64,000 nt of DNA, taken from the NCBI GenBank assembly GCA_963762315.1, contig CAVXKO010000004.1:682001-746000 (forward strand), written 5' to 3'. Below the pieces are notes generated by a model. The model was given only the letters and a program-made list of their open reading frames with translations. It did not search any database and was not told where the DNA came from. This document shows, one piece after another, positions 58,376 through 64,000 of the stretch. Both the position numbers and the translations under genes were made by a program. The number at the start of each line of letters is the position of its first letter. Position 1 is the first letter of the stretch. Source of the stretch: RPQJ01 sp963762315. Its GTDB lineage: Bacteria; Pseudomonadota; Gammaproteobacteria; Steroidobacterales; Steroidobacteraceae.

Positions 58376-58440
58376 CTCCTCCCGGCCCGTGTAGACCGGG
58401 CCAAGTACCTTGCGTAGTGAGACTGAAAGGAAATGTCGCA

Positions 58441-59370
58441 ATGGTCAAGCCGGACGTGAGCCCCGGAAGGCGCGTCGCGATCGTCACGGGCGCGGGCGCC
58501 GGCCTCGGTCGCGCCTATGCGCTGCGCCTCGCGGCGGACGGCCTGCGCGTGGTCGTGAACAACCGTCGTCGGGAGGTCGACGACGCAGGTCGCGGCAGCG
58601 CTGATCACGTCGTCGACGAGATTCTTGCCGCGGGCGGCGAGGCCGTTGCGAACTACGAGGACGTCTGCTACCGTTGGGGCGGGCGAACGGATGGTGGCGC
58701 AGGCGCTCGGCGCCTGGGGCCGGCTGGATGCGCTACGTCAACAACGCAGGCGTCGACCAGCACGCGCCGTTCCACAAGATCGACCTCGCGGCGTTTCGCG
58801 CGATATTCGACGTGACTCGCTCGGCACGCTGCAGGTGACGCACGCCGCCTGGGCGCACATGCGGGCCGCGGGGCACGGCCGGGTGCTCGGGTCGGCATCG
58901 TCGGCCGGCCTGCACGGCCTGCATGGGCTGTCGGCCTATGCGGCAGCGAAAGGCGGCCCTGATTGCGCTGGCCCGAACAGTGGCGGCCGAAGGCGCATAG
59001 CAGAACCTATTTTGCAACGCGATAGCGCCGTATGCCGCAACGCGCATGACGCGCATGCATGTAAGTGAACGGGATCGCAGCGCAATGACACCTGAGCTGG
59101 TCGCGCCGCTCGTCTGCGCGCTGGTCAGCGAGAAATCGCGTGTGAACGGTCAGGTCATCGTGGTCGGCCACGGCTGGGCCCGGCGAGCGGCCTTCAGGTA
59201 CTCGAAACTCGACGAGCGGGTGGTACGTCGGACCGGATGCTCCAGGTTGATGTGCTCGGCGCAAATTCCAGGGTCCACTGCTCGATGTACCAGGGGTGTG
59301 CCGCGAATTCCGCGACGGGCCTGGAGGCGTTCAAGGATTTTTCACCGCCGGGCGAATCGAGTTTTGCTAG
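58441..59370 (+). pseudogene. SDR-family dehydrogenase (multiple frameshifts)
   Basis: Start ATG 58441 with AAAGGA upstream. VAIVTGAGAGLGRAYALRLAADG (cofactor motif), VVVNNRRREVDD and AAGGEAVANYEDV read in one frame. Then MVAQALGAWGRLDAL, ASSAGLHGLHGLSAYAAAKGG (Ser, Tyr, Lys active site), APYAATRMT and VNGQVIVVGHGW appear in others. The C-terminus FFTAGRIEFC ends at TAG 59368-59370. About 310 residues. It is similar to the HSD17B4-like SDR at 48180 and divergent from the SnoaL-like gene; GGCCCG-N7-CGGGCC at about 58384-58402 lies in the shared control region. Confidence 0.8.
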
Positions 59371-59502
59371 GCCCCGCCGCGCGGGGTAGCCTAAAGAAGT
59401 CTCGTTGAGCGAGCGACTCCGGTGTACCCGGACACGGCGCGCGGTGGATGCTGCGATCTAGAACCAGATGTGAGAAATAAACGTCATGGGGGACGCGCGG
59501 GA

Positions 59503-62084
59503 ATGTCACTCGCTCGCACACGCCTGATCGTTCGCCGCGGATCGCCGATCGCCCGCGCCGTCGCCGCCGTCCTCGCCGTGACCGCTGCCGCACCAGCCTG
59601 GGCGGCAGAGCAGGGGCTCGAGGAGATCGTCGTGACCGCGCAGCGTCGCGGGACGTCCCTGCAGACAACGCCGGTCGCGATCTCGGCGTACAGCGGTGAT
59701 AGTCTCCCGAGGGCAAGGTATTTCTCCGCCGGCGGACCTCGCCGCCGCCGCGCCGGGGCTTCTCGTTCACCGCGGGGTTACCCGCTACAACCAGGAACTC
59801 AACATCCGCGGCATCGCCAACACGCGCCTCGACTCGCCGACAGCGGATCCCTCCGTCGGTACGTTCGTCGACGGCGTGTACATCGGCCGCACCAGCAACT
59901 ACGACTTCGATTACTACGACCTCGAGCGCGTCGAGGTGATCCGTGGCCCGCAGGGCGTGCTGCTAGGCAAGAACGTCGTGGGCGGCGCGCTGAGCGTCAT
60001 CACTGCGCGACCGTCACAGGACGCGTCGACCGAAATCACGGCTGGCCTGGGGCAACTACAACTCCAAGTTCATGTCCGGGTTACGTGAACGGCGGGCTGA
60101 CCAGCACGCTGGCGGGACGGTTCTCGTTCCAGTACCGCAAGCACGACGGCTATGCCGAGGATGTGCTGCACCACCGCGACGTCGAGACCTTCGACTCGAC
60201 GCAGGCGCGTGCCCAGTTGCTGTGGAAGCCGGGGGATCAGAGCCAGAGTACGCGGCATCTTCGATTACACCGGCGACAGCAACAATGGCATCAACGTCGT
60301 CGCGGTCAAGGGGAGCATCAAGAATTGCGAAACGAGCTACCTCGGCGGGCCCAGGGGCGGTCCAGGGGCAGTGGAGTCTGTTTGCGCGAATACCTCGGTC
60401 TCAGTGATCCGCGCGAGAACATGGCAGGAGCAGGTACAGATGAAGGACGTCGACCCAGCCAGCCGACATCGGCGAATCCAGCAGTACATGGAGCGCGTCG
60501 GCCGCGGCGGGACGCTCGACATCGAGAAGGCATGGAGCAGCCGTCACGTTCAACTCGCTGACCGGCTACCGCTCCGGCCGACAGCGGGCAGTTGTACGAC
60601 CAGACCGGCATCGGTCCCGAGGCGCTCGGTTGGGATGTGGCCCGGTGGCGGCGACTATGTGGCGTGGACCGACACTGATTACGGCCCACGGGTGCGCCGT
60701 GCCCCTTTCCGGCAGCCCGTCCTGCTGGGGTCGGACATACAACAATGGCCGGTTCCTGTTCGCGCAACCCGGTCAACGAGGTCGTCAACGCCGACTCGCT
60801 CAGCCAGGAATTCCGCCTGACGTCGAACAACGAAGGCCGCTTCGACTGGATCGTCGGCGCCTATTACAAGCACGACAACATCGACAAGAACGACCGGTTC
60901 ATCGGCGAGAACTTCCTCGGCACTGATGTTCCCGGGCGGCAACAACCCGCTGTCCACGCTGAGCGGCCAGAACAACTGGTACAACGACGGCGAGATGACC
61001 AACTACGCCGCCTTCGGCCAGCTGGGCGTTCAAGTTCACCGACGCGCTGAAGCTGAGCGTCGGCTTGCGCTACACGTCCGACGAGAAGAAGGGCAACGTG
61101 AAGGGCGTCGGTCGTCGAGACCGGCGACCGCTTCAGCCCGAACGACCCGCGCGCCGTCGTGACGATCGAGTCGCTGTGCCGTCGACCGGACGGTACGCGT
61201 GGTGACGCCCGACGCCGGCGGCCGTGCGTGCACCGCCGAACCGCTGGATCTACGGCGAAGGCGATAGCTTCAAGACCGACTACTAGCGAGAAGTGGAGCG
61301 AGGTGACGCCGCAGGCCACCCTCGACTGGAAGATCACCGACGAACGTCTTCACGCTACGTCGACGCTACTCGCGAAGGCTTCAAGGGCGGCGGCTTCGAC
61401 GACACGCCGGCCAACACCTCCGCAGGCCACGACGCCGTTCGATCCCGAGAAGGCGAAGAACTACGAGATCGGCATCAAGTCGACGCTGTTCGACCGCCGG
61501 CTGCGCCTGAACGCCGACGTGTTCTACATGGACTACACGAACCTGCAGGTCACGCAGACCAACGCGGCCTGCCTGTGCAACCTGACCGACAACGCCGCGA
61601 GCGCCGAAATCAAGGGCGTCGAGGCAGAGTTCGAGTTCGCTGCCGATCGACAGCCTGCGGCTGTCGCTGGCCGGCTCGTACGTCGATGCGACCTACAAGG
61701 ACTTCATCGAGTCGGCCATCGACCCGAGGACCGGCCTGCCACCTCGACAGCTCGGGCAACCGCCTGCAGCGTACGCCGGAGACGCAGATCAGCGCCGGCA
61801 TCGACTGGAAGCTCGGCATGGCGCGACTTCAACCTGAACTACACCTGGCAGAGCGACATGTACTGGGCGACGGACAACATCGCCAAGGAGCCGGCGTACG
61901 GCCTGCTCGACGCGCGCATCGCGTTTCGGTCCCGACGACAAGGCCTGGACAGTGTCGCATTGTGGGGCAAGAACCTCACCGACGAGCTGTACCGCGTCGA
62001 ACATCATCGCGTTCTTCGGCGAGGAAGTGTCTCAGTTCGGCCCGCCGCGGACCTATGGCGTCGACTTCACGTCTGAAGTTCTGA
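59503..62084 (+). pseudogene. TonB-dependent receptor (multiple frameshifts)
   Basis: Outer-membrane active-transport channel. Start ATG 59503; signal peptide (IARAVAAVLAVTAAAPAWAA), then the TonB-box/plug entry GLEEIVVTAQRRGTSLQTTPVAIS. Plug: QELNIRGIANTRLDSPTADP, FVDGVYIGRTSNYDFDYYDLERVEVIRGPQGVLLGKN. Barrel strands in many frames, for example EFRLTSNNEGRFDWIVGAYY, LNADVFYMDYTNLQVTQTNA and the C-terminal FFGEEVSQFGPPRTYGV ending with Phe before TGA 62082-62084. About 860 codons. The group is typical of Nevskiales/sphingomonad receptors for hydrophobic substrates. Likely the uptake route for the catabolic cluster. Confidence 0.85.
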
Positions 62085-62155
62085 TCGCAGGCGGGGGCGG
62101 TGCGCGGCCTGCGCATCGCCCCCTCCGTCTGCACCCCGCGGGCTAACGACGACGC

Positions 62156-63780
62156 CTAGAGCTTGTCGCGGCGCAGCACGATGCCGGCCTGCTCGCGGTC
62201 CCAGGTGTCGCCCGTGATGCCGTCGTCGCGAGATCAGCTTCTGCACCTTCTTCGTCGGCTTCGGGTTCTCGCCACGATGCGCACGTAGCGCGGCACCATG
62301 AAGTGCGCCATGCGCGGCATCAGGAACTCGATCAGCGCCCGCGGGATCGAACGTGGCCCCGGCTCGCGGCACCACGGCGACCAGCACCTCGTCCTCGCCG
62401 AGCTCGCTGGGCACGCCGACGGCGGCCACTTCGTCGCACGACGGGTGAACTGCCGCACCGCGTCTCGACCTCGAAGGACGAGATGTTCTCGCCGCGCCGG
62501 CGGATCGCGTCCTTCAGCCGGTCGACGAAGAAGTAGTTGCCTCGTCGTCGTGCGGAACGCGTCGCCGGTGTGGAACCAGCCGTTGCGCCAGGCCGCGCCG
62601 TGGCCTCGGGCATGTTGTAGTAGCCGGTGTTCATGCCCACGGCCGGTCGGTGCGCACGATCAGCTCGCCGACTGCGCCGGCGCGACCTCGCAGTCGTTCT
62701 CGTCGACGAGCCGCGCCTCGACGCCGGCGCGCGGCCTGCCGCAGGTGCCCAGCGGCGTCGGGTTGAGCCCGGAGACGAGCGGGCAGGACACCTCGGTCAT
62801 GTTGAAGCGTGTAGTAGCTCGACGCCGAAGCGCTGCGCGAGAAGCCGGCGCATCTTCGAGCAGCGGGACCATCAGCGCGCTGCGCAGCGGTGTCCGCGGT
62901 CGTCGCGGCGGCGGCCCGCTTGGCCAGCAGCGTCGGCCATGCCGCCGAGCAGCATCGCGAAGCGTGACGCCGTTGCCGTCGCTGACCGCGTCCCAGAAGG
63001 CGTCGGTCTGGAAGGCGTCGACCACCGCGATCGAGCGCCGCGCACCAGCATCGAGTAGACCGCGCCGGTGCCGCCGACGTGGAACATGCGGCAGGTGCAC
63101 CAGGATGCGGTCGTCCTCGCCGATGTAGCCGAAGTCGACGCGCCGGTGGTGTAGAGCTGCAGGTAGGACGACAGCACGCCCTTGGACGGCCCGGTCGTGC
63201 CCGAGGTGTAGATGATCGACTGCATGTCCCAGGGCTCGATCTCGCGCTGTCGTCGAGCGCCTTCCCGTCCGCCTCGAGCACGGTGGCATCGTCGACCCTG
63301 ACATGCACGCGGCGGCTCGCCGTCTCGGCGGCCGAAGGCGATGACGGGCGCTCGGTGCTCGAGCTCTAGCCCGTCCAGGCGACCGAGCAGCGACCGCTGC
63401 GGGCCAGCATCAGCCGCCCGCGTGAATTGTTGATCGGCATGCGCGAGCACGACGCCACGGTAGGCCGTGTTGGAGCGGGACGAAGACTCGCCGCGTGCTT
63501 CCGAGCGAACCAGGCCAGGACGACATAACCGGCCCGCTCGGCAGCCACGAGAGGACGCGGTCGCCCTTCCGGACGCCGAGCGCCTGCATCGCGGCGGCGG
63601 CGCGGGGCGCACGGCGCTCACGGCACTCGCTCCACGTCCACTCCGTGCCGTCGTCGAACAGCGCGATGCGGCGGTCCGGATGGCGTCGCCGTGCGCGCAT
63701 CGAGCATGTACTTGAGGACGCAGTCCTCGCGGGCGGGCATCGACGGATCGAACCAGGGCGGGCCGTCGCGGCTGGCTCAC
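62156..63780 (-). pseudogene. AMP-forming acyl-CoA ligase 4, paralog of the intact ligase at 39746 (multiple frameshifts)
   Basis: Minus strand. Start GTG 63780, overlapping the previous stop (GTGA). Blocks in changing frames: IALFDDGTEWTWSECRER, ALGVRKGDRVLSWLPSG, SIIYTSGTTGPSKGVLSSY (P-loop), HVGGTGAVYSML, FNMTEVSCPLVSGLNPTPLG (A5), NYFFVDRLKDAIRRRGENIS (A8) and the end DTWDREQAGIVLRRDKL before the stop at 62156. The A8 region and C-terminus match the intact ligase nearly residue for residue, which lets the indels here be counted directly. Confidence 0.84.
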
Positions 63781-64000
63781 GGGCGTCTCAGGCGCCCGAG
63801 CGCTGTCTTCGCGGGTCGCGAGCCGTCGAGCGGGAGGTCGAGCTGCTTCAGGACCGTCTGCAGGTCGAAGTAGTCGCGCCACTCGCAGATGAGGTCGCCG
63901 CGGAACAGGAACGTCGACATGTACGGCAGGCTCACCTGCTTGCCGTTCTTGACGTAGTTCTCGACACCTTCGATCACGGCCGCGTCGCCGCTGACGATGA
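63777..64000 (-). CDS. Limonene-epoxide-hydrolase/SnoaL-like protein, C-terminal part (5' end outside window)
   Basis: Open from the right edge: IVSGDAAVIEGVENYVKNGKQ, LPYMSTFLFRGDLICEWRDYFD and a C-terminal tail ending LGRLRRP. It shares the EGV, LPY, FRG and CEWRDYFD pattern with the Tat-leader protein at 53843. Its stop overlaps the start of CoA ligase 4, so the two are translationally coupled. Confidence 0.8.
   Translation of the reverse strand, partial: IVSGDAAVIEGVENYVKNGKQVSLPYMSTFLFRGDLICEWRDYFDLQTVLKQLDLPLDGSRPAKTALGRLRRP

Noticed and set aside
58384..58402. GGCCCG-N7-CGGGCC dyad between the SnoaL-like gene and the SDR as a specific operator
   Set aside because: A 6-bp GC-only dyad is expected by chance in DNA of this composition, and the local sequence is unreliable; noted only in the SDR entry.
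43400..64000. Programmed ribosomal frameshifting as the reason for the broken genes
   Set aside because: The shifts go in both directions, occur dozens of times in unrelated genes and lack slippery heptamers with downstream structures; indel error is far simpler.
44207..64000. Genuine mass pseudogenisation of the catabolic island
   Set aside because: Catalytic motifs, stop positions, ribosome-binding sites and start-stop overlaps are preserved between the indels, which decay would also erode. Kept as the alternative to test with reads.

Overview
This window is high-GC DNA, most likely from the chromosome of a gammaproteobacterium, plausibly near Nevskiales/Steroidobacterales. That placement is inferred from gene order and gene types, not from a search. 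Supporting evidence: the order tRNA-Leu, tig, clpP, clpX, lon, hupB, tRNA-Val, tRNA-Asp, ppiD; a gloB / methyltransferase / rnhA / dnaQ neighbourhood; a NhaB antiporter; a PEP-CTERM protein; and a TonB-dependent receptor beginning with the EEIVVTAQRR signature.

Layout. 1-3.4 kb: the end of a glutamyl-tRNA synthetase paralog, cysS (with a repeat element inserted in frame) and folD. 3.4-3.9 kb: a four-tRNA operon (Pro, Arg, His, Lys) with a strong sigma70 promoter. 4.0-7.3 kb: a translationally coupled signalling operon (hybrid PAS histidine kinase, receiver-PAS protein, Crp/Fnr-type regulator). 7.5-8.5 kb: a VanZ-like membrane protein, also carrying repeat insertions. 8.5-17.4 kb: the protein quality-control block (tig, clpP, clpX, lon, hupB, ppiD). 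17.5-25.5 kb: fabI, mltD and gloB on the minus strand, divergent from a methyltransferase, rnhA, a DegT aminotransferase, dnaQ and nhaB. 25.6-35.1 kb: a nucleotide-sugar supply cluster (TviB-type dehydrogenase, UDP-glucuronate epimerase, pgi, ugd, manC, algC, glycosyltransferase). 35.1-37.9 kb: tRNA-Val(CAC), a PEP-CTERM gene with a near-consensus sigma54 promoter, and a complete gltX. 38.1-64 kb: a CoA-ester catabolic region with a carboxyltransferase, at least five CoA ligases, two thiolases, two acyl-CoA dehydrogenases, MaoC hydratase, SDRs, four NTF2-fold proteins, an MFS carrier and a TonB receptor.

How the genes fit together. The sugar cluster can interconvert glucose-6-P, fructose-6-P, mannose-6-P and the 1-phosphates, and make GDP-mannose, UDP-GlcA, UDP-GalA and a UDP-HexNAc uronate, presumably for exopolysaccharide. 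The 38-64 kb region encodes uptake, CoA activation, dehydrogenation, hydration, oxidation and thiolysis. It looks like degradation of a branched or polycyclic carboxylic acid (a steroid- or terpenoid-like substrate is possible), but the substrate cannot be read from the sequence.

Two features stand out. A palindromic REP-like element family occurs in five clusters, two of them inside coding sequences with frame preserved. From about 43.4-44.4 kb to the right edge almost every gene is broken by single-base indels, while 1-43 kb is nearly clean. An unpolished stretch of assembly explains this better than biology, so gene ends and products there are approximate. I did not find convincing evidence of an entirely new defence or mobile system.
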